Below are positions 1-10,594 of a DNA stretch of 64,000 nt, piece after piece. Numbering within the stretch: the first letter of the stretch is position 1; each line of letters starts with the position of its first letter. A program made the translations under genes and the position numbers. The notes under the pieces are model-generated. The model saw only the letters and a list, made by a program, of their open reading frames with translations. It did not search any database and was not told the origin of the DNA. The stretch comes from Lampris incognitus. Taxonomy: Eukaryota > Chordata > Actinopteri > Lampriformes > Lampridae. The stretch lies in assembly GCF_029633865.1 (NCBI RefSeq), contig NC_079212.1, forward strand, positions 85,087,172 through 85,151,171. Direction: 5' to 3'.

Positions 1-2
1 TC

Positions 3-1397
3 CAGGCCACTGTCTCTCTGCAGGAGCTGAGGGCAGCCTCCGAACAGGACCCTGTCCTCTCCCAGCTCCGCACCTACATCCAGAACGGCTGGCCTCACAA
101 GGTCCCGGAGGAGCTGGCTGCGTTCGCCCGAGTCAGACAGGAGCTCTCCTGCTGGAACGACACCTGCGTGGCACGTGGGTTTTGCACAGTGGTCCCAGCT
201 GCTCTCCGTGCACGTGTTTTGAATACGGCGCATGAAGGTCACCTGGGCATTGTGAAACTGAAACAGCGCTGCCGAGACCTGGTGTGGTGGCCGGGGATAG
301 ACAGAGATATTGAGGCTCTGGTGAAGGACTGTTCTGCCTGCCTTGTGAGTGGCAAGACTGGCCACCAGGCTCCCCCACCCCTGCAACCTCTCGCCTGGCC
401 CTCTCAGCCCTGGGAACACCTGCAGTTGGACATTTGTGGTGAGATCCATGGAGTTCCCCACCACCAACGCTTCATGGTGGTCGCCTACGATCTACACTCA
501 AAATGGCCTGAACTCACCACTTCCGGCACTGTGACCTCACAGATCATCATCGACTTCCTGGACTCTCTTTTCTCTCGCTGGGGCCTCCCAAAGGCCATCA
601 CCACTGACAACGGCCCTCAGCTGGTCTCTGCTGAGTTCACTGCTTATCTCGAAAGCAAGGGCATCCGTCATATACGCACTGCGTACTACCACCCCCAGGC
701 CAATGGCGGCGTTGAACGTTTTCACCAGTCACTGAAGAACGGCCTCAGAGCACACATGGCCCAAGGGTGCTCTTTCACGCAGGCCATCCGTCACACTCTG
801 CTGCACTATCGGGCCACACAGCACTCGACCACAGGCGTCTCCCCAGCCTCTCTCACGCTAGGCCGGGAACTGTGCATGCCCCTTGACAGGCTCCGCCCCT
901 CCACACCTCAGGCACCTCCCTCTGGGGTCAGAGCCTCAGTCACTCGTCAGCAGACGCGGATGAAGCAACGGTTTGACCAGTCAAAACGAACCAGGGTGCC
1001 AGACATCAATGTGTCAGACTGGGTCAGGGTCCGCAGGCCCCACAGGGACAATAAAATGGCTTCATACTGGTCCTCTCCTCTCCAAGTCACCCGTCAGCTG
1101 GGCCCAGCCACTTACCTCCTCAGCGATGGCACTCGGTGGCACTCCAGTCGTCTACGGAAGGTGACAGCTCCGCCACACACAGCTGGTGACACAACCATAG
1201 CCATTCCCTCAGCATGGCGAGACGCCCCGGGGCTTCATGCAGCTCCTACACGGGCCCCAGACATTTCTGGGCCTCAGCTTCCCCTGCCATCTCCCTCCCC
1301 ACCTCGGCCTGCCCAGCCTCAGGCCGCCCCGCGACCTGTTCGCACACGTTTATGCCCTGGCCACCTAGAGGACTTTGTGTTAACCTTTCATGTTTGA
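3..1397 (+). CDS. Ty3/Gypsy pol C-terminus (integrase), 5' end outside window
   Basis: The frame is open from the first bases of the window, so the 5' part (protease, RT, RNase H) lies to the left. The visible protein runs from the RNase H-integrase linker through a complete integrase. An HHCC-type zinc finger is visible (HEGH, then CSAC). The catalytic core has the expected acidic residues: Asp in LDICG, Asp in TTDNGPQ, and Glu in GGVERFHQ. A chromatin- or DNA-binding C-terminal segment and a proline-rich tail follow, ending at a stop just before a G-rich tract and an LTR. Integrase inserts the reverse-transcribed element DNA into the host genome. No frameshift or stop was seen in the visible part, so this copy looks younger than the minus-strand copy next to it. 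Confidence 0.9.
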   Translation, partial: QATVSLQELRAASEQDPVLSQLRTYIQNGWPHKVPEELAAFARVRQELSCWNDTCVARGFCTVVPAALRARVLNTAHEGHLGIVKLKQRCRDLVWWPGIDRDIEALVKDCSACLVSGKTGHQAPPPLQPLAWPSQPWEHLQLDICGEIHGVPHHQRFMVVAYDLHSKWPELTTSGTVTSQIIIDFLDSLFSRWGLPKAITTDNGPQLVSAEFTAYLESKGIRHIRTAYYHPQANGGVERFHQSLKNGLRAHMAQGCSFTQAIRHTLLHYRATQHSTTGVSPASLTLGRELCMPLDRLRPSTPQAPPSGVRASVTRQQTRMKQRFDQSKRTRVPDINVSDWVRVRRPHRDNKMASYWSSPLQVTRQLGPATYLLSDGTRWHSSRLRKVTAPPHTAGDTTIAIPSAWRDAPGLHAAPTRAPDISGPQLPLPSPSPPRPAQPQAAPRPVRTRLCPGHLEDFVLTFHV

Positions 1398-1405
1398 AAT
1401 CCTGC

Positions 1406-1417
1406 CGGGGGGGGGGA
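1406..1417 (+). promoter_or_regulatory. Polypurine tract before 3' LTR
   Basis: A run of G residues ending in GA lies directly before the TG that opens the LTR. In Gypsy elements such a purine tract primes plus-strand DNA synthesis. Confidence 0.7.
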
Positions 1418-1619
1418 TGTTATGTCTGCACACATCGACAGTGCTGCATTTGATTTGGTGCTGTTCTATTGTGCTGGGATCGATTGGTGATGCCTGCGGG
1501 CTCTGGGTTGTTTGATCGGGTCTGCCTTTGATGCTGTGTCAGTCTAAATAAAGAATGCCACGGAGAGGTTGTGTCGAGCGACAGCGCTGTGTCCTGACGT
1601 GATTTAAAAATACAATACA
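1418..1619 (+). repeat. 3' LTR of plus-strand Gypsy
   Basis: The LTR begins TGTTATG right after the polypurine tract, contains an AATAAA signal near 1547 and ends near TACAATACA. About 200 bp. The right edge is inferred from the point where the coding sequence of the minus-strand element breaks off, so it may be off by a few bases. Confidence 0.65.
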
Positions 1620-3103
1620 AAGGTGCTGTATTTGCGCTCTCTCAGGTTCAACTGCCGGCTGAAGAAGGCAAGCGGCTGCCACGCGCCGCTCACCCACTGC
1701 TCGTAAACTGCGCCGACAGTGTAGTCCGAAGCATCTGTCGTGATGGCGATGGGCGCTCCAGACACAGGGTGTGCCAGCATCGCCGCGTCAACCAGGGCGG
1801 CCTTCACATCCTTAAAAGCCTCGTCTCTCCCCGCAGACCAGTCCACGGCGTGTTTGGGGGCTGTGGCCTTCAGGGCCTCATATAGGGGGCGGAGGAGAGC
1901 GGCAGCCCGGGGGATGAACCGGTGGTAGAAGGACACCATGCCAATGAACTCCCGGAGGGACTGGGCCGTGTGTGGGCGTGGAAAGTCTGCGACGGCCTCC
2001 ACCTTAGATGGAAGGGGGGCCGCCCCGACCTTGGTGACCCGGTGGCCCAGCAAGTCGATGGTGCTCAGACCAAACTGGCATTTCGCCGGGTTAACTATCA
2101 ACCCGTGCAGGCTGAGCCTCTCGAAAAGGGCTCTGAGGTGGGACAAGCGCTCGGACACGGAGACGCTAGCGACCAGGATGTCATCCAGGTACACAAAGAG
2201 GAAATGCAGGTCCCGCAACACTGAGTCCATGAGGCGTTGGAAGGATTGCGCGGCGTTCTTGAGCCCAAACGGCATGCGCAGGAACTCAAACAGTCCGAAC
2301 GGAGTTGTCACAGCCGTTTTGGGGACATCAGCGGGATGGACGGGCACCTGGTGGTATCAACGGACGAGGTCCACCTTGAAAAAGATCACTTTCCCAGCCA
2401 GGTGGGCGGAGAAATGTTGGATGTGAGGGACCGAGTAGCGGTCCGGTGTTGTTGCGTCATTGAGCCGACGGTAGTCACCACATGGACGCCACCCACCGCC
2501 AGGCTTAGGCACGATATGGAGGGGTGAAGCCCACGGGCTGCTGGAGCGGCGGATGATGCCGAGGCGCTCCATGTTCTCAAACTCCGCCTTGGCGACAGAG
2601 AGGTTGGTCGGGTCGAGGCGCCAAACTCGGGCGTGCACCGGTGGGCCAGTGGTTACGATGTGGCGCTCAACCCCATGTTTGGTCGTAGATGACGAGAATG
2701 TGGGCTGAGTGAGGTCAGGGAACTCAGAGAGAAGATGGAGAAACACGTCCTCGTTGGAGAGCATGCTGGACAGCCTGACGGAGCCTGTATCGCTGAGTGT
2801 ACACGCGTGTGAAGCGAAGGTGACGGCGTCAATCAGGCGTCGATTCCTGACGTCCACCAGCAGCCCATGAGCACAAAGGAAATCTGCACCGAGGAGGGGA
2901 AATGCCACGTCGGCGGTGACAAAATCCCAGCTGAACAGCACTTGAGCAGGCAGTTGTCGCAGAAACAGTTGGACAAAGAGGAAATCAGGTGTGTGCGCCG
3001 GTCCCAGCAGATTCAGCATTGTGTCCATGAGCTCGGATGGCTTGCTGTCACCCAAGCCTTGCAGAGAAAAGAGACGGTGGGCCCTCGGCGTCGGAAAGTT
3101 CAA
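1620..3103 (-). pseudogene. Degenerate minus-strand Gypsy protease/RT/RNase H
   Basis: Read on the minus strand, this holds the end of a protease-like domain (FPLLGADFL), the RT fingers and palm with the YLDD catalytic motif (LFVYLDDILVAS), the thumb and the start of RNase H (ITTDASDYTVGAV). The protein breaks off inside RNase H (after RERKYSTF) exactly where the plus-strand element's LTR ends, so the rest was displaced by that insertion. An in-frame TGA at 2357-2359 cuts the RT just upstream of the YHQVPVHP segment. Upstream, Gag-like sequence (LRQLPAQV) runs straight into the second half of the protease; the protease active site and the end of Gag are missing, which points to an internal deletion. 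Confidence 0.85.
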
Positions 3104-3347
3104 AAATCTTCAAGAGGTGATCTTTGAGCCCCTTGTATTTGTCTGCCGCCGGAGGATTTGTAAGGAGACTCACCACTCTAGTTGCAGTCGAACACCCGAG
3201 CGCCGATACCACGTAGTAGTATTTAGTAGCATCATCCGTTATTTTGCGGATACCAAACTGCGCTTCCGCCTGGACGAACCATGTCGTTGCCGATGACTCC
3301 CAGAACTCTGGCAATTTGAGAGAAACCGCGCTGATTTCGTCAACCAT
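3048..3347 (-). pseudogene. Minus-strand Gypsy gag N-terminus (frameshifted)
   Basis: A start codon at 3347 opens a Gag-like N-terminus with the segments VSLKLPEFW and WFVQAEAQFGIRKIT, typical of the capsid region of this fish Gypsy group. The frame ends at 3048, while a parallel frame continues the same protein (GDSKPSELMDTMLNLLG) in the pol reading frame, so a frameshift near 3050-3100 has broken gag. Gag forms the particle in which reverse transcription takes place. Non-functional copy. Confidence 0.75.
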
Positions 3348-3389
3348 GTTCGTTCGAAAGGTTGTCTCTGATAACTACCAAGAGACAAA

Positions 3390-3403
3390 CGTCGGGGTCA
3401 CCA
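3390..3403 (-). promoter_or_regulatory. Primer binding site of minus-strand Gypsy
   Basis: On the minus strand TGGTGACCCCGACG starts one base after the LTR end. It begins with TGG, complementary to the CCA end of a tRNA, as expected of a Gypsy primer binding site. Confidence 0.65.
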
Positions 3404-3404
3404 G

Positions 3405-3607
3405 TGTAGAGGAGCTCAAGCAGGAGTCGTGACAACTTTCTCTTTCGGCTACACAACGTGCACCATTTATTCCTTCCACCATTAAAACAACAAAAACCCG
3501 CGCAGCGGAAGTGTATCACTGTAAACCCGAACCGAGAAAACAGCAGCTGTAAACAAACGTTCCTACTAGCTCAATAAGGGGAATTATGTATCCCTATAAC
3601 CACTACA
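3405..3607 (-). repeat. 5' LTR of minus-strand Gypsy
   Basis: On the minus strand the segment runs from TGTAG to CTACA, a 5-bp terminal inverted repeat, is about 203 bp long and contains AATAAA. It lies directly upstream of a primer binding site and the gag start. Its sequence differs from the LTR at 1418-1619, so the two elements belong to different families or subfamilies. Confidence 0.7.
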
Positions 3608-4114
3608 TTAGTATGCCCTACCGACACTGTTGTGAAGTGGAGTGTCTGGGCTCATCACCAAAAACCTCAACGATGAGACAGGTACGTAATGTCCTATAAC
3701 AATCCACAGAATTATATAACAATAATATTCTAACTACTACTACTATGGCTGGGAGAGCGGGGCCGGCTAAGCTAACTGCTAGCCCATGCAGACCGGAAGT
3801 TCCGATAACACCGAGGGCGGTCTGGCGGCGGCCTCGCCTGGCGTTGACTGTGGTGTTTCTGACGTCGTCGTGAGGAGTGCGGGGAGGTGTGTTGAGGGTG
3901 TCTGGCTGGGACAGCTGGTGCTGGATCGGCTGGGAGAGCTCGGTCTGCTTCGTCCGGTGGGCCTGGGGACCACGGCCCCTGCCTGGAGCTGCGCCCGAGG
4001 AGGAAACGCCGAGGGGGGTCTGACAGGGCGGGCTAAGCTAATTGCTAGCCCATGTAGACCAGCGGTTCTGACAGTCATCCTGGCTGGCGTTCGTTCCCTT
4101 GGACAGTGATTTTT
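3608..4114. other. Unassigned sequence between Gypsy and satellite
   Basis: No gene is recognised. A short segment around the string GCTAGCCCATG occurs twice (near 3779 and 4043), each followed by AGACC and a similar downstream motif, so this may be part of an older dispersed repeat. Confidence 0.4.
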
Positions 4115-7100
4115 TTGTGTAGTTTGGACGTGTGTTGGTTTGGATGTGTGTGTTTAGTTTGGTGGTGTGTTGGTTTGTGTATGTGTGTTGGTTTGGATGT
4201 ATGTGTTTAGTTTGGACGTGTGTTGGTTTGGGTATGTGTGTTGGTTTGGGTATGTGTGTTGGTTTGGATGTGTGTGTTTAGTTTGGACGTGTGTTGGTTT
4301 GGATATGTGTGTTGGTTTGGGTATGTGTGTTGGTTTGGATATGTGTGTTGGTTTGGATGTGTGTGTTTAGTTTGGACATGTGTTGGTTTGGATATGTGTG
4401 TTGGTTTGGATGTGTGTGTTTAGTTTGGACGTGTTGGTTTGGATATGTGTGTTGGTTTGGATATGTGTGTTGGTTTGGATATGTTTGTTGGTTTGGATAT
4501 GTGTGTTGGTTTGGGTATGTGTGTTGGTTTGGATATGTGTGTTTAGTTTGGTGGTGTGTTGGTTTGTGTATGTGTGTTGGTTTGGATGTGTGTGTTTAGT
4601 TTGGACGTGTGTTGGTTTGGATATGTGTGTTGGTTTGGGTATGTGTGTTGGTTTGGATATGTGTGTTGGTTTGGATGTGTGTGTTGGTTTGGGTATGTGT
4701 GTTGGTTCGGATATGTGTGTTGGTTTGGATGTGTGTGTTTAGTTTGGACATGTGTTGGTTTGGATATGTGTGTTGGTTTGGATGTGTGTGTTTAGTTTGG
4801 ACGTGTTGGTTTGGATATGTGTGTTGGTTTGGATATGTGTGTTGGTTTGGATATGTTTGTTGGTTTGGATATGTGTGTTGGTTTGGGTATGTGTGTTGGT
4901 TTGGATATGTGTGTTTAGTTTGGACATGTGATGGTTTGGAAATGTGTGTTGGTTTGGATATGTGTGTTGGTTTGGATATGTTTGTTTGTTTGGATATGTG
5001 TGTTGGTTTGGGTATGTGTGTTGGTTTGGATATGTTTGTTGGTTTGGATATGTGTGTTGGTTTGGGTATGTTTGTTGGTTTGGGTATGTGTGTTGGTTTG
5101 GATATGTGTGTTGGTTTGGGTATGTGTGTTGGTTTGGATGTGTGTGTTTAGTTTGGATATGTGTGTTGGTTTGGGTATGTTTGTTAGTTTGGATGTGTGT
5201 GTTTAGTTTGGACGTGTTGGTTTGGATATGTGTGTTGGTTTGGATATGTGTGTTTAGTTTGGTGGTGTGTTGGTTTGTGTATGTGTGTTGGTTTGGATGT
5301 GTGTGTTTAGTTTGGACGTGTGTTGGTTTGGATATGTGTGTTGGTTTGGGTATGTGTGTTGGTTTGGGTATGTGTGTTGGTTTGGGTATGTGTGTTGGTT
5401 TGGATGTGTGTGTTTAGTTTGGACGTGTGTTGGTTTGGATATGTGTGTTGGTTTGGGTATGTGTGTTGGTTTGGATATGTGTGTTGGTTTGGATGTGTGT
5501 GTTGGTTTGGGTATGTGTGTTGGTTCGGATATGTGTGTTGGTTTGGATGTGTGTGTTTAGTTTGGACATGTGTTGGTTTGGATATGTGTGTTGGTTTGGA
5601 TGTGTGTGTTTAGTTTGGACGTGTTGGTTTGGATATGTGTGTTGGTTTGGATATGTGTGTTGGTTTGGATATGTTTGTTGGTTTGGGTATGTGTGTTGGT
5701 TTGGGTATGTTTGTTGGTTTGGGTATGTGTGTTGGTTTGGATATGTGTGTTGGTTTGGGTATGTGTGTTGGTTTGGATGTGTGTGTTTAGTTTGGATATG
5801 TGTGTTGGTTTGGGTATGTTTGTTGGTTTGGGTATGTGTGTTGGTTTGGATATGTGTGTTGGTTTGGGTATGTGTGTTGGTTTGGATGTGTGTGTTTAGT
5901 TTGGATATGTGTGTTGGTTTGGGTATGTTTGTTAGTTTGGATGTGTGTGTTTAGTTTGGACGTGTTGGTTTGGGTATGTGTGTTGGTTTGGATATGTGTG
6001 TTTAGTTTGGATATGTGTGTTGGTTTGGATGTGTGTGTTGGTTTGGGTATGTGTGTTGGTTCGGATATGTGTGTTGGTTTGGATGTGTGTGTTTAGTTTG
6101 GACATGTGTTGGTTTGGATATGTGTGTTGGTTTGGATGTGTGTGTTTAGTTTGGACGTGTTGGTTTGGATATGTGTGTTGGTTTGGATATGTGTGTTGGT
6201 TTGGATATGTTTGTTGGTTTGGATATGTGTGTTGGTTTGGGTATGTGTGTTGGTTTGGATATGTGTGTTTAGTTTGGACATGTGATGGTTTGGAAATGTG
6301 TGTTGGTTTGGATATGTGTGTTGGTTTGGATATGTTTGTTTGTTTGGATATGTGTGTTGGTTTGGGTATGTGTGTTGGTTTGGATATGTTTGTTGGTTTG
6401 GATATGTGTGTTGGTTTGGGTATGTTTGTTGGTTTGGGTATGTGTGTTGGTTTGGATATGTGTGTTGGTTTGGGTATGTGTGTTGGTTTGGATGTGTGTG
6501 TTTAGTTTGGATATGTGTGTTGGTTTGGGTATGTTTGTTAGTTTGGATGTGTGTGTTTAGTTTGGACGTGTTGGTTTGGATATGTGTGTTGGTTTGGATA
6601 TGTGTGTTTAGTTTGGTGGTGTGTTGGTTTGTGTATGTGTGTTGGTTTGGATGTGTGTGTTTAGTTTGGACGTGTGTTGGTTTGGATATGTGTGTTGGTT
6701 TGGGTATGTGTGTTGGTTTGGGTATGTGTGTTGGTTTGGATATGTGTGTTGGTTTGGGTATGTGTGTTGGTTTGGATATGTGTGTTGGTTTGGATGTGTG
6801 TGTTGGTTTGGGTATGTGTGTTGGTTCGGATATGTGTGTTGGTTTGGATGTGTGTGTTTAGTTTGGACATGTGTTGGTTTGGATATGTGTGTTGGTTTGG
6901 ATGTGTGTGTTTAGTTTGGACGTGTTGGTTTGGATATGTGTGTTGGTTTGGATATGTGTGTTGGTTTGGATATGTTTGTTGGTTTGGGTATGTGTGTTGG
7001 TTTGGGTATGTTTGTTGGTTTGGGTATGTGTGTTGGTTTGGATATGTGTGTTGGTTTGGGTATGTGTGTTGGTTTGGATGTGTGTGTTTAGTTTGGATAT

Positions 7101-7700
7101 GTGTGTTGGTTTGGGTATGTTTGTTGGTTTGGGTATGTGTGTTGGTTTGGATATGTGTGTTGGTTTGGGTATGTGTGTTGGTTTGGATGTGTGTGTTTAG
7201 TTTGGATATGTGTGTTGGTTTGGGTATGTTTGTTAGTTTGGATGTGTGTGTTTAGTTTGGACGTGTTGGTTTGGATATGTGTGTTGGTTTGGATATGTGT
7301 GTTGGTTTGGATATGTTTGTTGGTTTGGATATGTGTGTTGGTTTGGGTATGTGTGTTGGTTTGGATATGTGTGTTTAGTTTGGACATGTGTTGGTTTGGA
7401 AATGTGTGTTGGTTTGGATATGTGTGTTGGTTTGGATATGTTTGTTTGTTTGGATATGTGTGTTGGTTTGGGTATGTGTGTTGGTTTGGATATGTTTGTT
7501 GGTTTGGATATGTGTGTTGGTTTGGGTATGTTTGTTGGTTTGGGTATGTGTGTTGGTTTGGATATGTGTGTTGGTTTGGGTATGTGTGTTGGTTTGGATG
7601 TGTGTGTTTAGTTTGGATATGTGTGTTGGTTTGGGTATGTTTGTTAGTTTGGATGTGTGTGTTTAGTTTGGGTATGTGTGTTGGTTTGGATTTGTGTGTT
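4115..7700. repeat. 18-bp G/T-rich satellite with higher-order structure
   Basis: About 3.6 kb of a unit close to GTTGGTTTGGATATGTGT, with GGGTAT, GGATGT and TTTGTT variants and a shorter unit containing AGTTTGGACGTG. Because 18 is a multiple of three, long open frames appear on both strands; these are artefacts of the array and not genes. Large blocks recur: 4739-5206 and 6093-6560 match with an offset of 1354 bp, and a rare GGTTCGGAT variant recurs near 4704, 5522, 6059 and 6824. The strand is rich in GG and TTT runs. Confidence 0.95.
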
Positions 7701-8036
7701 CTTGTAGTTTTGGAGTGTGTTGCTGTCGTTGTGTTGCAGCGCTGTGTGCTGGGGGAAACGGCATTTCGTGTTCCTGATCCTGATTCCGTCCTAACAAATA
7801 AGACACAGCGACAATAACTGGAATGGTCCTTTAAATCGCGCAATAGCTACTTTTGGCCACGGAGCGGCGCTGTCTACAAATACTAATCCGCTGTTTTTTC
7901 CGCCCAAATTCGAGGTCGTTTTATTTTCATATCTCACCATTGCAAGCAACCTGACGAGGCCTACCTTTAATTCCAGAACGCGGTGGCTGGGCGACTAAAT
8001 ACAGAACCGTTTGGTGTGAACAGGAGTAGCTCGTCT
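7701..8036. other. Unassigned sequence after satellite
   Basis: No gene or known repeat is recognised. GC content is intermediate and no long open frame stands out. Confidence 0.4.
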
Positions 8037-8162
8037 GAGCGGGGTAGTCTGAGCTGGGTCGGCTGAGCGGGGTCGTCTGAGCGGGGTCGGCTGAGCGGGG
8101 TAGTCTGAGCGGGGTCGGCTGAGCGGGGTAGTCTGAGCGGGGTCGGCTGAGCGGGGTAGTCT
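8037..8162. repeat. 14-bp GGGG-containing tandem repeat
   Basis: Nine copies of a 14-bp unit close to GAGCGGGGTAGTCT, with the middle bases alternating between TAGT, TCGG and TCGT. Nearly every unit carries a GGGG run, so the plus strand could form G-quadruplexes. The array lies about 2.4 kb upstream of the receptor start codon. Confidence 0.9.
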
Positions 8163-8658
8163 CGGCCGGGCAGGGTGACTGCGGACCAACACACAGTGGT
8201 TTCATTCAGCTCACGTATCGAAACAGCGCCACGAACGGCCCGGGGCTGCAGTGACATGACCTACATTCGAGCCTGCCAGTAACTTGAAGTGAGGACTTTG
8301 GGGTGCCTTCTGGTTGAGGGCGCCCCGCCATTCTAGGGCAGCACAACAACACACTAACTCACGACTGACCCACATTCCCTCGCACCCAGCTCGTTCCTGT
8401 GGCGCTGCGTGTGTTGGCGTCCCGCTAACAGGATTCTCTGGTCCCGCAGGACGGAACGTGACGGCGTGGAGGGGGCAGGCTGTGTGTGTGTGTGTGTGGG
8501 GGGGGGGTGTCACGGTGAGCTCCGCCCTTTCCGCACGTGCGCACTCTTCCTCCCTCCAGCCTCGCGTATTTGCATAAAATGTGTGTCAGTGGGCCAGCGC
8601 GCTAACGGCTCACATGGCGCGCGCACATGCAGCGGAGATTTACCAGCGTTCCAATGTC
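8163..8658. other. GC-rich unassigned sequence upstream of receptor gene
   Basis: No coding sequence is recognised. It contains a CACGTG E-box at 8534-8539 and a short TG run followed by a G run near 8480-8508. Confidence 0.4.
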
Positions 8659-8871
8659 GAGAGAGAGAGAGCGGTAGAGGGAGAGAGAGGGGGGTGGGGG
8701 AGACAGAGAGAGAGAGAGAGAGCGGTAGAGGGAGAGGGGGGGGGTGGGGGAGACAGAGAGAGGGGGGGGAGAGAGAGCGGTAGAGGGAGAGGGGGGTGGG
8801 GGAGACAGAGGGAGAGGGAGAGGGGGCGGGGACAGAGAGAGAGGGAGAGAGAGGGGGGGAGAGAGAGAGAG
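8659..8871. repeat. GA-rich low-complexity repeat with G runs
   Basis: Almost purely purine on the plus strand. An approximately 45-bp motif around GCGGTAGAGGGAGAG followed by GGGGTGGGGGAGACAG recurs three to four times. Confidence 0.9.
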
Positions 8872-9031
8872 GTTGACTCTTTTTGTAGTTTTTAGCAGTA
8901 CAGCGATGTGTTATGATGGCGTGCGTGCTGTAACGTCGTGTACTGCGCTGTGTTGTTGCACCTTGTGCGGCGGCAACACTGTAACTGAATATGGCCATGC
9001 CCGTAAAGCCCTGCTGAAGTGAACTGAAGCG
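8872..9031. other. Short non-repetitive island between GA tracts
   Basis: About 160 bp with no coding or RNA feature recognised, separating the two homopurine tracts. Confidence 0.4.
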
Positions 9032-9117
9032 AATTAAGAGAAAGAGAGAGAAACATAGAGGGGAGAGACAGAGAGAGAGAGAGAAACATAAGAGGGGGAG
9101 AGAGAACCATAGAGGGG

Positions 9118-9201
<84 letters not shown>

Positions 9202-9342
9202 GAGAGGGGGACAGACATAGAGAGAGTGTGACAGAGGGGGAGAGACAGAGAGAGAAACAGAGAGGGGGAGAGACAGAGAGAGAGGGAAACAGAGAGGGGG
9301 AGAGACAGAGGGGGAGAGACGTAGAGAGAGAGAGAAACAGAG

Positions 9343-9416
<74 letters not shown>

Positions 9417-9657
9417 GGGGGAGAGACAGAGAGAGAGAGAAACATAGAGAGGGAGAGAGAGAAAAAGAGGGTGAGAGACAGAGAGAGAAACAGAGGGGGA
9501 GAGAGACAGAGAGGGGAAGAGAGAGAGAGAGAGAAACAGAGAGGGGGAGAGAGACAGAGGGGGAGAGAGAGAGAGAAACAGAGAGGGGGGGAGACAGAGA
9601 GGGGGAGAGAGAGAGGGAGAGAGAAAGAGAAACAGAGGGGGAGAGAGAGAGAAACAG

Positions 9658-9708
<51 letters not shown>

Positions 9709-9751
9709 GGAGAGAGAGAAACAGAGGGGAGAGAGAGGGAGAGAAACAGAG

Positions 9752-9833
<82 letters not shown>

Positions 9834-9872
9834 GGGGGAGAGAGGGAGAGAAACAGAGGGGGAGAGAGAGGG
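9032..9872. repeat. (GA)n homopurine microsatellite complex
   Basis: Over 800 bp almost entirely of GA, GAA and G runs with occasional ACA, including pure (GA)n blocks near 9121-9198, 9347-9411 and 9748-9829. Long open frames reading as Ser-Leu or Arg-Glu repeats are artefacts. Confidence 0.95.
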
Positions 9873-9962
9873 AGATCCGGTATACAAAACAACAGAGGTT
9901 GACGGGACAAAACAGAATCGAGGACACAAAAAAAGCAGTCACATTTCTGCGCCAGCTGAAAA

Positions 9963-10014
9963 CGTGCGGGTTATCTCCGCGTGCGGGTTATCTTCGCGTG
10001 CGGGTTATCTCTGG
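9963..10014. repeat. 17-bp tandem repeat, three copies
   Basis: Three copies of a unit close to CGTGCGGGTTATCTCCG lie in tandem. Confidence 0.85.
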
Positions 10015-10174
10015 GCGTGTGCTGCGGGTGTTTAAACTATGCGCACGCTCACACCTCCGGCTTTGTTTACGCTGAAGTGAGCACGAGCAGCATCGCGCAG
10101 CGTGTTTGCAACATTCCACACACTGCTTGGTACGCGACGGGGATAACGGACCCGCAGCCTGGAGACGCCGAGCA

Positions 10175-10349
10175 GAGTCCGGATCAACCTGTCCACGAGA
10201 CGCATCCCGGAGTCCGGATCAACCTGTCCACGAGACGCATCCCGGAGTCCGATCAACCTGTCCACGAGACGCATCCCGGAGTCCGGATCAACCTGTCCAC
10301 GAGACGCATCCCGGAGTCCGGATCAACCTGTCCACGAGACGCATCCCGG
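10175..10349. repeat. 35-bp tandem repeat upstream of receptor start codon
   Basis: Five copies of a 35-bp unit running from GAGTCCGGATCAACC to the CGAGACGCATCCCG end; the third copy is one base shorter. The array ends about 230 bp before the receptor ATG, so it is probably in the promoter or 5' UTR. Confidence 0.9.
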
Positions 10350-10578
10350 AGAGGATTTCGAACCGATTCGATCTTTTTTGCGCACATTTCTCTAGATCTG
10401 TGTTTGTCTGACCCCCCATATCCTGCGCCGTAGCGCCGCTCTGGTCAGCGGGGTACAGTCTCTGTGCTTGGGCACCTTATGACACTTCCACCCACATCCC
10501 CCCAACTCCTCGTCAACACGCCGTGGACACCAGTCCAGCAGTAAATACCAGCCAGCGCAGCCGAACACAAGCGGGAAC

Positions 10579-10594
10579 ATGGAGAACAGTCCCG
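10579..10594 (+). CDS. nr1d4: Receptor coding exon 1
   Basis: Encodes only MENSP plus the first base of the next codon, then GTAAGT. This start was chosen because splicing to the exon at 17797 keeps frame into VILYAGS, the conserved N-terminal motif of this receptor class. Confidence 0.75.

Noticed and set aside
168..1397. Integrase translation beginning at 168
   Set aside because: The frame is open back to base 3 with Gypsy-like linker sequence; the GTG at 168 is not a real start.
4167..7843. Many overlapping long open frames (Cys/Val/Trp/Leu-rich or Thr/Asn/His/Pro-rich)
   Set aside because: They arise because the satellite unit is 18 bp and nearly stop-free; they occur on both strands and in several frames over the same bases.
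8510..9942. Long Ser-Leu and Arg-Glu open frames
   Set aside because: Translation of the GA/CT microsatellite; no domain and no non-repetitive coding part.
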